NCBI GenBank assembly: GCA_938016515.1
Contig: CALILP010000034.1
Location: 1 to 64,000 of the forward strand
Reading direction: 5' to 3'
DNA: 64,000 nt
DNA from: an uncultured Paracoccaceae bacterium
GTDB taxonomy: Bacteria; Pseudomonadota; Alphaproteobacteria; Rhodobacterales; Rhodobacteraceae
Every line of letters starts with the position of its first letter. Position 1 is the stretch's first letter. Made by a program: the position numbers and the translations under genes. Below, in pieces: positions 10,493 through 21,020 of the stretch. The notes beneath the pieces are model-generated. The model worked only from the letters and a program-made list of their open reading frames with translations. It ran no database searches and was not told the DNA's origin.

Positions 10493-12067
10493 TCACATCC
10501 GAAACACGCCAAACTGCGTGTCCTCTATGGGTTTGTTCATCGCAGCGGCCAGTGACAAGGCCAACACGTCTCGGGATTGACGCGGATCGATTACCCCGTC
10601 GTCCCATAGCCGGGCAGAAGCGTATAGCGGATGGGATTGTGCTGCGAACATATCAATCGTGGGTTGCTTGAAGGCTGCCTCGTCTGCGTCCGACCACTCC
10701 TTTCCTGACCGCTCCAATGCGTCCCGTTTCACAGTTGCCAAAACACCTGCCGCCTGCTCTCCGCCCATCACTGAAATCCGAGACGTCGGCCAAGACCACA
10801 TGAAATCTGGCGAATAGGCCCGTCCGGCCAATCCGTAATTCCCAGCCCCAAAAGACCCGCCAATCACCATCGTAATCTTGGGCACCTTGGTCGTGGCAAC
10901 AGCCGTCACCATCTTGGCGCCATGTCGGGCAATGCCTTCGTTCTCGTACTTTTGACCAACCATAAACCCGGTGATGTTCTGCAAGAACACCAAGGGGATT
11001 TTGCGCTGGCTGCACAATTCAATGAAATGGGCGCCCTTTTGGGCAGCTTCAGAGAACAAAACGCCGTTGTTGGCAATAATCCCGCAGGGCCAGCCATCAA
11101 TATGGGCAAACCCGGTGACAAGGGTTTCCCCAAACCGGGCTTTGAACTCATCAAACCGAGACCCATCCACGACGCGGCGGATCACCTCGCGGCAGTCGTA
11201 GGGTGTGCGCAAATCGGCGGGAACAACATCAAACAAGGTGTCCGGGTCTTCCACGGGTGGTTCAGGCGGCAATCGGGATGCCGTCTGCACAGACGGAAGG
11301 GAACATGACGCCACCGCCTGACGCACCAAAGCCAAGGCATGCGCGTCATCTTCAGCCAGATAATCAGCCACGCCAGACAAGCGAGTATGTACGTCGCCGC
11401 CGCCCAAGTCTTCGGCGCTGACGATCTCGCCTGTGGCCGCTTTGACCAACGGCGGGCCGGCCAGAAAGATCGTGCCTTGCTCTTTCACGATGATCGAGAC
11501 GTCGGCCATCGCGGGCACATAGGCGCCCCCTGCAGTACAGGATCCCATAACAGCCGCAATCTGGGGGATGCCCTGCGCGGACATATTCGCCTGATTGTAA
11601 AATATCCGGCCAAAGTGGTCGCGGTCCGGGAAGACCTCGTCCTGATTTGGCAAGTTGGCACCACCACTGTCCACCAGATAGACACAGGGCAAATGGCAGG
11701 CCGCAGCAATTTCTTGCGCCCGCAGGTGCTTTTTGACGGTCATCGGATAGTACGTCCCACCCTTCACGGTGGCATCGTTACACACCACCATGACCTGCCG
11801 ACCAGACACACGTCCCACACCTGCGATGACGCCCGCACAGGGGGCCGCGTCGTCGTACATTCCATAAGCAGCCGTGGCGCCCACCTCTAGAAACGGCGAA
11901 CCGGGATCAAGCAGATTGGCGACCCGCTCTCGCGGCAGCATTTTGCCGCGGCTGATGTGGCGGGCGCAGGATTTCTCTCCGCCCCCTGCCGCAGCTGCGG
12001 CTGCTGCCTCTGCGACCACGGCCAAAGCGGCTTCGTGTGCAGCACGTCCTGTCAAGTCTTGCGTCAT
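10493..12067 (-). CDS. mccB: Methylcrotonyl-CoA carboxylase carboxyltransferase (beta) subunit
   Basis: 524 aa; [20 protein letters not shown]...[24 protein letters not shown]. Confidence 0.95.
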   Translation of the reverse strand: MTQDLTGRAAHEAALAVVAEAAAAAAAGGGEKSCARHISRGKMLPRERVANLLDPGSPFLEVGATAAYGMYDDAAPCAGVIAGVGRVSGRQVMVVCNDATVKGGTYYPMTVKKHLRAQEIAAACHLPCVYLVDSGGANLPNQDEVFPDRDHFGRIFYNQANMSAQGIPQIAAVMGSCTAGGAYVPAMADVSIIVKEQGTIFLAGPPLVKAATGEIVSAEDLGGGDVHTRLSGVADYLAEDDAHALALVRQAVASCSLPSVQTASRLPPEPPVEDPDTLFDVVPADLRTPYDCREVIRRVVDGSRFDEFKARFGETLVTGFAHIDGWPCGIIANNGVLFSEAAQKGAHFIELCSQRKIPLVFLQNITGFMVGQKYENEGIARHGAKMVTAVATTKVPKITMVIGGSFGAGNYGLAGRAYSPDFMWSWPTSRISVMGGEQAAGVLATVKRDALERSGKEWSDADEAAFKQPTIDMFAAQSHPLYASARLWDDGVIDPRQSRDVLALSLAAAMNKPIEDTQFGVFRM

Positions 12068-12543
12068 TGGGGTCCCGCCATATCGCGCAGCGCCAGTGCG
12101 CGGCTTGCTGTCATTATCATCCGGCAGTTACTTGCAGCGATGTTGCGCATAGAGCCACCGCCCCACCGATCATATTGCAACCCACAGTCGGCATCGCGAA
12201 ATGCGATCCAGGCGCGTTGCGCATCTCGCAAGCTGTCGGTAAGCGTAGCACCATCAGATCGGGCCCCAAACTGCTGTCGTAGATCGGTGTAGGCTTCATT
12301 CAGGATCGAATCCCAATCGGTCGTTTCAGCCGTGATACAGGTCACGATGCCCAATGTGGTGCTGCCACCCGGTTGCGCCTGACATGCGTTTGCGGCGTCA
12401 CCCAGACAGGCCGGATATATGTCACCGATAGCTGTCTGCGCGTAACAGGCCTGCACGGCCCCTGTGGCAATGGTCGGCTCTTGTGCGTGCACGCCAGAGG
12501 TCCAGACCAAAGCAGTGATGAAAGCAAAAAGGGATCGCATCAT
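12064..12543 (-). CDS. LprI/DUF1311-like secreted protein (copy 1)
   Basis: Signal peptide; [16 protein letters not shown]...[36 protein letters not shown]. Confidence 0.85.
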   Translation of the reverse strand: MMRSLFAFITALVWTSGVHAQEPTIATGAVQACYAQTAIGDIYPACLGDAANACQAQPGGSTTLGIVTCITAETTDWDSILNEAYTDLRQQFGARSDGATLTDSLRDAQRAWIAFRDADCGLQYDRWGGGSMRNIAASNCRMIMTASRALALRDMAGPQ

Positions 12544-12854
12544 ACAGCTCCTTCAATACCAGCAACCGCGCGCAATTGGCCACGCGGCCCCGCCGGATAC
12601 TCAAACACAGCACCTTCGGGGTGCGTGCAAATGACGATCAGTCGAACATCTTCGCGGGGACTTGTGGTGGCCAAGCAATCCGTCAGTGCCGCGCCATCCC
12701 CTACATCGGCGACATAGATCTGTGCGTAATGCGTAATGATATCCGTCTCGGACACCGGTTGCCCCAGTCGTAGACCAAAGTAGCCAGCAAGAACAATCAA
12801 CCCCGCAAGAGGCGCGAATATCCACCGAGACTTTGCAACAGTCACTGGGCCCAT
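12540..12854 (-). CDS. Small membrane-anchored hypothetical protein
   Basis: Internal start at 12854 (MGPVTVAKSRWIFAPLAGLIVLAGYFGLRLG...), overlapping the adjacent LprI-like genes. Confidence 0.6.
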   Translation of the reverse strand: MGPVTVAKSRWIFAPLAGLIVLAGYFGLRLGQPVSETDIITHYAQIYVADVGDGAALTDCLATTSPREDVRLIVICTHPEGAVFEYPAGPRGQLRAVAGIEGAV

Positions 12855-13381
12855 CCCTTCAGGAACAAAGCCTGTTGCGCGGTCAGCACCATCTGGCAAG
12901 ACGCCAGCGCCGGGCCACCACCCGTGCCGCCGCCCCATTGCAGATAATCCCATTCACAAGCCGCATCGCGATAGGCGATCCACTGTCGTTGCATCGCGCG
13001 CATCTGAGCTACCAGATCTGGATAGTCTTCACGAAACGCACGCAACTCTGCAGTCGCCGTTGCCTGTGTTTCCAACAAGCCCTGAAAGGTTGCGTTCAAG
13101 CGGGCATCCCAATCATCCCGCTCTGCCCCATTGCAAAAGCCATACGCGACATTCGATCCTTGCGAGCGGGCAAAACAGGCGTCTGCGCCGACCCCGATAC
13201 ATTGGGAGGGCTCAACGATGGATTGGCTCAGGCAGTTTGCAAGATCGTCAGGATCATAAACGGGGACCTCCTGCGCAAACACTGCAGATCCCGTCGACGC
13301 GAAAAGCACGATCACCCCGACCCGCGCCAAGGGCGCTGCGCGTGACTGTAAGACCGCGATATGTTTGAAATGGCTCATCAA
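12842..13381 (-). CDS. LprI/DUF1311-like secreted protein (copy 2)
   Basis: WDARLNATFQGLLETQ...MRAMQRQWIAYRDAACEWDYLQWGGGTGGGPALASC. Confidence 0.85.
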   Translation of the reverse strand: MMSHFKHIAVLQSRAAPLARVGVIVLFASTGSAVFAQEVPVYDPDDLANCLSQSIVEPSQCIGVGADACFARSQGSNVAYGFCNGAERDDWDARLNATFQGLLETQATATAELRAFREDYPDLVAQMRAMQRQWIAYRDAACEWDYLQWGGGTGGGPALASCQMVLTAQQALFLKGWAQ

Positions 13382-13390
13382 ACCGCGCCC

Positions 13391-13885
13391 TCAGTTCTCA
13401 TAATCGCGACGTAGTCCGCGCAAGATGAAATGTTGCCGCGCCGTATGTTCTGACACGCAGCTATGGTACGCAGGGCCAGCGGCTGATCCAAAGGGTGCAG
13501 CCAGCGCAATCGCATTGCCGCAAGAGGCGTCACGATACCCGATCCACGCAAGCTGCATTTCCTGCAAGGCGATCTGCAAGTTGTCGGGCGCATATCCCAG
13601 ATCCTGCCCTTCACGATCCCGAGCCAGTCTGAGTAGGTGCTGATAGGCCTCGTTGAGCGCCCGATCCCAAAACGCGGCCTCGGCCTCGTGACATGCACCC
13701 AGCACGATGTTCGTGCCGCCACCGTTTTTCTGGGCACAGTCATGGGCGGCCTGACCCACACATATCATCGGATTGTCCTGCACACCCAGACAGCGGTCGA
13801 TCCAATGCCCGTCCACCACAAAATCCTGGGCCCATGCAGAACTGGCCGAGGCCATCACGATTGTGCACACCAGCCGCCTGATCAC
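13391..13885 (-). CDS. LprI/DUF1311-like secreted protein (copy 3)
   Basis: WDRALNEAYQHLLRLA...LQEMQLAWIGYRDASCGNAIAL; signal peptide. Confidence 0.85.
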   Translation of the reverse strand: MIRRLVCTIVMASASSAWAQDFVVDGHWIDRCLGVQDNPMICVGQAAHDCAQKNGGGTNIVLGACHEAEAAFWDRALNEAYQHLLRLARDREGQDLGYAPDNLQIALQEMQLAWIGYRDASCGNAIALAAPFGSAAGPAYHSCVSEHTARQHFILRGLRRDYEN

Positions 13886-15045
13886 CCCATCGCCCCCATC
13901 ATTTCGCGGCCGACCAGCATGCGGCGAATTTCGGACGTCCCGGCCCCGATTTCCATCAGCTTGGCGTCCCGGAACAGCCGGGCCACAGGTGCGTCGTTCA
14001 GAAAACCGGCCCCGCCCATCGCCTGCACAGCCTGATGGGCCTGTTTCATCGCCTCTTCGGAGGCGTAAAGACAGCAGGCCGCAGCATCCTGCCGGGTGAC
14101 AGTGCCATTGTCACAAGCGCGGGCGACCTCGTAGACATAGGCGCGGGCCGAGTTCATCGCCGTATACATATCCGCGATCTTGCCCTGCATCAGTTGGAAG
14201 CTCCCAATCGGCTGCCCAAATTGTTTACGACTGGACAGATACGGCATGACTTCGTCCAAACAGGCCGCCATGATCCCCAGGCCAATGCCTGCCAGCACCA
14301 CCCGCTCATAGTCGAGGCCTGACATCAGGACGCGGACGCCTTTGCCTTCTTCGCCCAGGACGTTCTCAAACGGGACGTGGACATCGTCAAAGATCAGCTC
14401 TGCTGTATTTGATCCACGCATCCCCAGCTTGTCAAAGTGGGGCGACGTGCTGAACCCGATCATCTCTTTTTCGATCAGAAAGGCCGTGATACCCTTGGCG
14501 CCTGCATCCGGGTCTGTCTTTGCATAAACGACCAAAGTATCCGCATCGGGCCCATTGGTGATCCAGTATTTATTGCCGTTCAGCCGGAAATGATCATTTC
14601 GCTTTTCGGCGCGCAACGACATGGACACAACGTCAGACCCGGCACCTGCCTCGGACATGGCCAAGGCACCAACATGTTCACCAGACACCAGTCGCGGCAG
14701 GTACTTTGACCGCTGTTCGTCAGACCCATTCAACTTGATTTGGTTCACACACAGATTGGAATGCGCCCCATATGACAACGACACCGAAGCACTGGCCCGC
14801 GCGATTTCTTCTACTGCGACGGTATGGGCCAAGTATGACATCCCTGCCCCGCCATAGGTTTCGTCCACCGTCACACCAAGAAGCCCCAGATCGCCCATCT
14901 CGCGCCATAAGGCCGCCGGAAAGACGTTGTCGCTATCGATCTTTGCGGCCATCGGCTTGACGCGCTCCTGCGCCCAGCCGTGCACCATATCGCGCAGGGC
15001 ATTCACGTCGTCCCCAAGATCAAATGTCATGGATGCCTGAAACAT
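13882..15045 (-). CDS. ivd: Isovaleryl-CoA dehydrogenase
   Basis: Acyl-CoA dehydrogenase; AMSEAGAGSDVVSMSLRAEK, YERVVLAGIGLGIM, QAMGGAGFLND; likely start MFQASMTFDLGDD. Confidence 0.94.
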   Translation of the reverse strand: MFQASMTFDLGDDVNALRDMVHGWAQERVKPMAAKIDSDNVFPAALWREMGDLGLLGVTVDETYGGAGMSYLAHTVAVEEIARASASVSLSYGAHSNLCVNQIKLNGSDEQRSKYLPRLVSGEHVGALAMSEAGAGSDVVSMSLRAEKRNDHFRLNGNKYWITNGPDADTLVVYAKTDPDAGAKGITAFLIEKEMIGFSTSPHFDKLGMRGSNTAELIFDDVHVPFENVLGEEGKGVRVLMSGLDYERVVLAGIGLGIMAACLDEVMPYLSSRKQFGQPIGSFQLMQGKIADMYTAMNSARAYVYEVARACDNGTVTRQDAAACCLYASEEAMKQAHQAVQAMGGAGFLNDAPVARLFRDAKLMEIGAGTSEIRRMLVGREMMGAMG

Positions 15046-15070
15046 AGACGAATCCCCTCCGCATGGATTT

Positions 15071-15088
15071 ATTGAACGCTTGTTCAAT
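15071..15088. promoter_or_regulatory. Perfect inverted repeat ATTGAAC-GCTT-GTTCAAT at the start of the liu operon (candidate operator)
   Basis: 7-bp arms, 4-bp spacer, immediately 5' of ivd. Confidence 0.6.
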
Positions 15089-15237
15089 TATAGGCGGAGG
15101 AGAACGGATCGGTCAACGTCCCATATGTGCAGGAAGGATTCTGGCGATACCCAAGGCACGCCAAGGATCGCACCAATGAAGCCGCGTCAACGAAAAGGGG
15201 CCCCACCATCAAAAGAGGGCAACATAAAAAAGTAACG

Positions 15238-16431
15238 TCAGGCGCTTTGAAATACGGCTGATACTTCGGCCCGAATGATCCGGGCGATCAACGCGCAATC
15301 CTCAAGGGAAAACGTGAGCGGCAAGCGCATATCGACAACCCCGGCCAAGACGCGGTCGCTTGTAGGCATCGGCGCAGTCGGCGCATATCGCCAGCTGTCG
15401 TAGCGCGAGGTAAAGCCAGCAGGCTCTGCACCACCGAACCACTTCAGCTCTACACCCCTTGCCTTACAGCGGTCGATCACCTCACCCACTGCATCCGCAG
15501 ACCAGTCCAACAGCAAGAACTGAAATGACGAGGCGACGAACCCCTCCTTTGCAGGTCGATCAATCAAGGCCAGCCCCGGCACATCCTGCAGCCCATCCTC
15601 GACCACACGGTACCGATCATTCCACCGATCACATTGTGTCCGTAGGTCTTTTAACTGAGGGCGCAGGATCGCGGCCCGCAGATTATCCATCCGGCCAGAG
15701 ATATTCGGGGTCTCGTATTTAATCTGGGCAAAGGCCTCTGGCGGCGGGGCAGCGCGGTGCTTTTCAAACAGCATGTAGCTGCCAGAAAGCATAATCGCGC
15801 GGGCCATCACCTCTGGGTCGTCGGTGATCAGAAAACCGCCCTCGCCCGAATTAATGTGCTTATAGGTCTGGGTCGAAAAACACCCAACTTTGCCCCAGCG
15901 ACCACTTGGCATCCCGTCCCAATGGGCCCCCATGGTATGGGCGCAATCCTCGATCACGGTGACACCAGCGGCATCACATAGCGCCATCAGGGCATCCATG
16001 TCGCAGATATGACCGCGCATATGTGACAGCATCAGCACCTTGGCCTGATCCAGCTTGGTCGCCAGATCGTCCAGATCAATCACCAAGTCTTCGGTGACAC
16101 CAACAAACACCGGCACCGCACCGACCGCGGCAATCGACCCCGGAACGGGGGCCAACGTGAAGGCGTTTGTCAGAACCCTGTCACCCGAACGGACGCCTAA
16201 AGCGCGCAAGGCCGTGGCCATCGCATACCCACCTGAGGCAACGGCGAGGCAATACTTAGCCCCGACCAAATCAGCGAATTCTTCTTCCAGCAATGCCGCT
16301 TCGGCGATCTCATCGCCGTGGGTGTTATAGCGGTGCAAGCGCCCGGACTGCATGACAGCCATCGCGGCTGCCATCGCGGCCTGCGGGATCGGTTCTTGCT
16401 GGGTGAAACTGCCGGTGAAATTCTGTGTCAT
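15238..16431 (-). CDS. DegT/DnrJ/EryC1/StrS aminotransferase family protein
   Basis: PLP enzyme motifs VIEDCAHTMGAHWDGMPSGRWGKVGCFSTQTYKHINSGEGGFLITDD. Confidence 0.9.
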   Translation of the reverse strand: MTQNFTGSFTQQEPIPQAAMAAAMAVMQSGRLHRYNTHGDEIAEAALLEEEFADLVGAKYCLAVASGGYAMATALRALGVRSGDRVLTNAFTLAPVPGSIAAVGAVPVFVGVTEDLVIDLDDLATKLDQAKVLMLSHMRGHICDMDALMALCDAAGVTVIEDCAHTMGAHWDGMPSGRWGKVGCFSTQTYKHINSGEGGFLITDDPEVMARAIMLSGSYMLFEKHRAAPPPEAFAQIKYETPNISGRMDNLRAAILRPQLKDLRTQCDRWNDRYRVVEDGLQDVPGLALIDRPAKEGFVASSFQFLLLDWSADAVGEVIDRCKARGVELKWFGGAEPAGFTSRYDSWRYAPTAPMPTSDRVLAGVVDMRLPLTFSLEDCALIARIIRAEVSAVFQSA

Positions 16432-16511
16432 CAGGAGACTTTGAAAGCGCAGATCACGGCGCGTCAATGGGACCGCGCATTTGTTCGCAAAGACTAATCT
16501 ACAATTTCGGA

Positions 16512-17183
16512 TTACCCGATAAGGCGACTGACCTCTGCATGCAGCTCGTCAAAGTGGTTGATGGTTCCTTCTGGCTTTAGCGCATGAACGTCATCGCCGC
16601 AGGGGCCGAAGGTGACAAGGATCGACGGGACACCTGCATTGCGGGACGTATCGCGATCTGTCTGGGTGTCCCCGATCAAAACGGTCTGATCTGGATGCCC
16701 GCCAGCCCGGCGCACCGTTTCGCGCAGGTGTTCCGGGTCAGGCTTGCGGACAGGAAGACTGTCAGACCCCAAAAGCGCCCCGAAGGCGTCGCGCACCCCA
16801 AGCGAGCGCATCAGATCCTCGGCCTGCCGAAATGGCTTGTTGGTACATATGCCGACTTTGTAGCCATCCCGCTTCAACGCTTCGACCGCATCCATTGCAC
16901 CGGGATACAGAAACGTGTGGGTGTCTAGGTCAGCAGCATAGGCCTCGATGAAGCGCGGGAATTCGGCGTCGACTGTATCCTCGTTCCAGACGAAACCGGG
17001 CACCCGACTAAACCCTAGCCGAAGCATGGCACGCGCACCCTTCACGGCCGTGCCAGCGTCGCCGGGTCCCAGCAGGTCGCCCAACCCAAGGCTGCGAAAC
17101 CTCACATTTGCCGCAGCCAGCAAGTCCCCGCTGGTATCTGCAAGTGTCCCATCCAAATCAAACATTACACTGCGCATTTGCAT
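16512..17183 (-). CDS. HAD hydrolase, phosphoglycolate phosphatase-like
   Basis: MFDLDGTLADTSGDL ... VRKPDPEHLRETVRRAGGHPDQTVLIGDTQTDRDTSRNAGVPSI; start chosen at internal Met. Confidence 0.88.
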   Translation of the reverse strand: MQMRSVMFDLDGTLADTSGDLLAAANVRFRSLGLGDLLGPGDAGTAVKGARAMLRLGFSRVPGFVWNEDTVDAEFPRFIEAYAADLDTHTFLYPGAMDAVEALKRDGYKVGICTNKPFRQAEDLMRSLGVRDAFGALLGSDSLPVRKPDPEHLRETVRRAGGHPDQTVLIGDTQTDRDTSRNAGVPSILVTFGPCGDDVHALKPEGTINHFDELHAEVSRLIG

Positions 17184-17297
17184 CCCCTTGCTGTTCGCTT
17201 TCTCTGTAACGAAGCGTAAACGGAAGTGAAGCCCTGCTACTTGCTCTTGGCCCTTGCTAAGGTAGAAGGGCACCAATGAAATAACGGCGGCAAGCGA

Positions 17298-18650
17298 ATG
17301 ACGACAGCTTTGATTATTTTGGGCGCAGGCATGGGAACGCGGATGAATTCCGACCTACCCAAAGTGCTGCACCACATTGCAGGGGCGCCAATGCTTGTCC
17401 ATGCCATGAAGGCGGGGGCGTCGCTTGCGCCAGAAAAGACAGTGATTGTCGCAGGCCATGGTGCCGAAGCCGTGCAGGCCGCCGCACAAAACTGGGATCC
17501 GGACGTTATTGTCGCTTTGCAAGCTGAACAGCTTGGGACAGCACATGCCGTGGACCAAGCCAAAGACGCCCTGCGTGATTTCGAAGGCGATGCGCTGGTC
17601 TTATATGGCGATACTCCTTTCATCCAACCGCAAACCCTGGAGGCAATGGCAACAGCGCGCGCCCATCATGACGTCGTCGTCCTTGGGTTCGAGGCCGCCG
17701 ATCCAGGTCGCTATGGGCGCTTGGTCACGCATGGGGATACGCTTGAAAAGATCGTCGAATTCAAAGACGCCTCCGAGGGTGAACGGGCCATTACCCTGTG
17801 CAACAGCGGTGTCATCATGGCGGATGCAGCGACGTTATTCGATCTGATCGCAGGCGTCGGCAATGACAACGCATCGCAAGAATACTACCTTACGGATATA
17901 ATCGGTATCGCGCGGTCCAAGGGTCTGACAGCGACCGTTGTGCGGTGCGACGAGGCCGAGACCCTTGGCGTGAACTCTCGTGCTGAACTTGCGAGTGCAG
18001 AAGCACAGTTTCAAGCGCGGGCCCGTGCTAACGCTCTGGACGACGGGGTCACTTTGTCGGCCCCCGAAACGGTCACCTTCGCCCATGATACAGTCATCGG
18101 CCGGGATAGTATTGTTGAACCAAACGTCGTCTTCGGACCAGAGGTCACCATCGAATCCGGGGCCACGATCCGGGCGTTCAGCCATCTTGAAGGCTGTCAT
18201 GTCTCTCGGGGGGCGGTTGTCGGGCCTTATGCGCGCCTGCGTCCCGGCACGGAATTAGCCGAACACACCAAGATCGGGAACTTCGTGGAAACCAAAAACG
18301 CACGGATCGCGGAAGGCGCAAAGGTCAACCACCTCAGCTACATCGGCGACGCGACTGTTGGCGAAAAGGCCAACATCGGTGCAGGAACCATTACCTGCAA
18401 CTACGACGGCGTATTCAAACATAAGACCAGCATCGGGGCGAACAGCTTTATCGGGTCCAACACGATGCTTGTGGCCCCGGTCACTGTGGGCACCGGAGCC
18501 ATGACCGGTAGTGGGTCAGTCATTACAGAAGATGTCCCAGACGGCGCATTAGGCCTTGGGCGGACAAGACAGACAAACCGACCCGGTTTTGCATCCAAAC
18601 TTTTTCAAATTCTGCGGGCCAAGAAAGCCCGCCAGACAAAGGGACATTAA
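17298..18650 (+). CDS. glmU: Bifunctional UDP-N-acetylglucosamine pyrophosphorylase/glucosamine-1-phosphate N-acetyltransferase
   Basis: ILGAGMGTRMNSDLPKVLH; left-handed beta-helix NHLSYIGDATVGEKANIGAGTITCNYDG. Confidence 0.98.
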   Translation: MTTALIILGAGMGTRMNSDLPKVLHHIAGAPMLVHAMKAGASLAPEKTVIVAGHGAEAVQAAAQNWDPDVIVALQAEQLGTAHAVDQAKDALRDFEGDALVLYGDTPFIQPQTLEAMATARAHHDVVVLGFEAADPGRYGRLVTHGDTLEKIVEFKDASEGERAITLCNSGVIMADAATLFDLIAGVGNDNASQEYYLTDIIGIARSKGLTATVVRCDEAETLGVNSRAELASAEAQFQARARANALDDGVTLSAPETVTFAHDTVIGRDSIVEPNVVFGPEVTIESGATIRAFSHLEGCHVSRGAVVGPYARLRPGTELAEHTKIGNFVETKNARIAEGAKVNHLSYIGDATVGEKANIGAGTITCNYDGVFKHKTSIGANSFIGSNTMLVAPVTVGTGAMTGSGSVITEDVPDGALGLGRTRQTNRPGFASKLFQILRAKKARQTKGH

Positions 18651-18653
18651 ACC

Positions 18654-20477
18654 ATGTGTGGTATTGTCGGCGTTCTCAGCACCCACCAAGCAGCCCCCAT
18701 TCTGATCGATAGCCTGCGGCGGCTGGAATACCGCGGCTATGACAGCGCAGGCATTGCCACGATCCACGATGATCGGCTTGATCGGCGGCGGGCGATGGGC
18801 AAGCTGGTCAACCTGTCCGACTTGCTGGTGCACGAGCCGTTGGCTGGCAAGTCTGGCATCGGCCACACCCGTTGGGCCACCCACGGTGTCCCATCAGTTG
18901 ACAACGCGCATCCCCACCGGGCTGGTGGCGTGGCTGTAGTCCACAACGGGATCATCGAAAACTTTCGTGAATTGCGCGAATTTCTATCCGATCAAGGCAT
19001 CGCCTATTCAACCGATACCGACACAGAAACAGTTGCCCTGCTTGCGCAATACTACCGCGACCAAGGCCTGTCGCCGCGTGACGCAGCAGAGCAAACCATC
19101 GCCCGCCTTGAAGGGGCCTATGCGCTGTGTTTCCTTTTCGACGGTGAAGACGATCTTTTGATCGCGGCGCGCAAAGGTTCTCCACTGGCGATTGGGCATG
19201 GCAATGGCGAGAACTTTGTCGGCTCAGACGCGATTGCTTTGGCCCCGATGACCGACCAAATCACTTACCTTGAAGAAGGCGACTGGGCGATCGTTACACG
19301 GACCTCTGTTGAAATCCGTGACGCAAACAACCACCAAGCAAACCGGGATGTGCAAACCATCGCCATCAACACGGCCGCTGTCGACAAAGGCGGCTACAAA
19401 CACTTTATGGCCAAGGAAATCGCCGAGCAGCCTACCGTGTTACAGGGGGCTCTGTCTCATTACATCAGCGCAGACGCAGACGCGATCACCCTACCCGCAC
19501 CGAACATCGACTTTGCCCAAGTCGAACGCATTACAATGGTTGCCTGCGGGACAGCCTTTTATGCCTGCATGGTCGCAAAATACTGGTTCGAACAAATCGC
19601 GCAAATGCCTGTCGAAATCGATGTCGCCTCTGAGTTCCGCTACCGCGAACCGCCTGTGACACCGGGCACGGTTGCGCTGTTTGTCTCTCAATCCGGCGAA
19701 ACCGCAGACACATTGGCCGCACTGCGCTACATGGCGGGCAAAGCGGACTCTATTGTGTCTGTAGTGAACGTCGAAACATCAAGCATTGCACGCGAAAGCG
19801 ATCTGGCGCTGCCAATCCTTGCAGGTGCGGAAATCGGGGTTGCGTCGACCAAGGCCTTTACCTGCCAGCTGACGACCCTTGCCATCCTCGCGATTGAAGC
19901 GGCCCGCGCGCGTGGCCATCTGACGACAGCGCAGGTCGCCGAAAAGCTTGCGACCTTGCGTGCTATGCCCGGCACTATCAACGCGGCTTTGGGTATTGAA
20001 AGCACCTGCATCGACATCGCGCGCAAACTTGCCGAGGCCCGTGACATCCTGTTTCTTGGGCGTGGCGCTATGTACCCGCTTGCCCATGAAGGTGCGCTGA
20101 AATTAAAGGAAATCAGCTATATTCACGCCGAAGCTTATGCATCCGGCGAGCTTAAGCACGGACCGATCGCACTGGTGGACGAAAACGTACCGATCATCGT
20201 CATGGCCCCGCGCGACAGTTTGTTTGAAAAGACGGTGTCCAACATGCAAGAAGTCATGGCACGCGGCGGCAAAGTCTTGTTGATCACGGACCAACAAGGC
20301 GCGACGGAAGCTGGCACTGGCGTATGGGACACGATCATCATGCCAGAGATTGACCCATTTTTAGCCCCGATCCTATACGCTGTTCCCGCACAATTGTTAG
20401 CCTATCATACAGCCATCGCCAAGGGGACGGACGTGGACCAACCGCGCAACCTTGCGAAATCAGTGACGGTAGAATGA
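18654..20477 (+). CDS. glmS: Glutamine-fructose-6-phosphate aminotransferase
   Basis: MCGIVGVLS...LEYRGYDSAGIA; C-terminal PRNLAKSVTVE. Confidence 0.99.
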   Translation: MCGIVGVLSTHQAAPILIDSLRRLEYRGYDSAGIATIHDDRLDRRRAMGKLVNLSDLLVHEPLAGKSGIGHTRWATHGVPSVDNAHPHRAGGVAVVHNGIIENFRELREFLSDQGIAYSTDTDTETVALLAQYYRDQGLSPRDAAEQTIARLEGAYALCFLFDGEDDLLIAARKGSPLAIGHGNGENFVGSDAIALAPMTDQITYLEEGDWAIVTRTSVEIRDANNHQANRDVQTIAINTAAVDKGGYKHFMAKEIAEQPTVLQGALSHYISADADAITLPAPNIDFAQVERITMVACGTAFYACMVAKYWFEQIAQMPVEIDVASEFRYREPPVTPGTVALFVSQSGETADTLAALRYMAGKADSIVSVVNVETSSIARESDLALPILAGAEIGVASTKAFTCQLTTLAILAIEAARARGHLTTAQVAEKLATLRAMPGTINAALGIESTCIDIARKLAEARDILFLGRGAMYPLAHEGALKLKEISYIHAEAYASGELKHGPIALVDENVPIIVMAPRDSLFEKTVSNMQEVMARGGKVLLITDQQGATEAGTGVWDTIIMPEIDPFLAPILYAVPAQLLAYHTAIAKGTDVDQPRNLAKSVTVE

Positions 20478-21020
20478 ATGGGCAAGCAATTCGACGCACT
20501 GCAAGACGACCACATCCGTTTTATCGACGAACAACACATGTTCTTCACCGGCAGTGCGGCGCCCACAGGTCGGGTCAATATCTCGCCTAAGGGTATGGAT
20601 TCCTTGCGTGTGCTGTCGCCCAACCGCATCTTGTGGCGCAATCTGACAGGATCTGGCAACGAAACGGACGGACACCTGCGACTGGCCAATCGGATCACGC
20701 TGATGTGGTGCTCGTTCACGACGCGACCCATCATCCTGCGGGCATTCGGGACCGCAACTGTCTCGCATGTTGATGACGCCGCTTGGGGCGATTTGGATGG
20801 TCACTTTCCACCGGCCCTTGGGGCACGTCAGGTCTTTGATGTCTCGGTCGATCTCGTGCAATCATCCTGCGGATATGGTGTTCCCTTCTTCAGCTTCGAA
20901 GGCGACCGCCCGGTGATGGACCAATGGGCGGCAGACAAAGGCGCTGATGGCGTGCGTCAGTACTGGACGGACCGTAACCAGACGACCATCGACGGGTTTC
21001 CAACGGAATTTTCGGAATGA
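20478..21020 (+). CDS. Pyridoxamine 5'-phosphate oxidase family protein
   Basis: FFTGSAAPTGRVNISPKGMDSLRVLSPNRILWRNLTGSGNET. Confidence 0.88.
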   Translation: MGKQFDALQDDHIRFIDEQHMFFTGSAAPTGRVNISPKGMDSLRVLSPNRILWRNLTGSGNETDGHLRLANRITLMWCSFTTRPIILRAFGTATVSHVDDAAWGDLDGHFPPALGARQVFDVSVDLVQSSCGYGVPFFSFEGDRPVMDQWAADKGADGVRQYWTDRNQTTIDGFPTEFSE

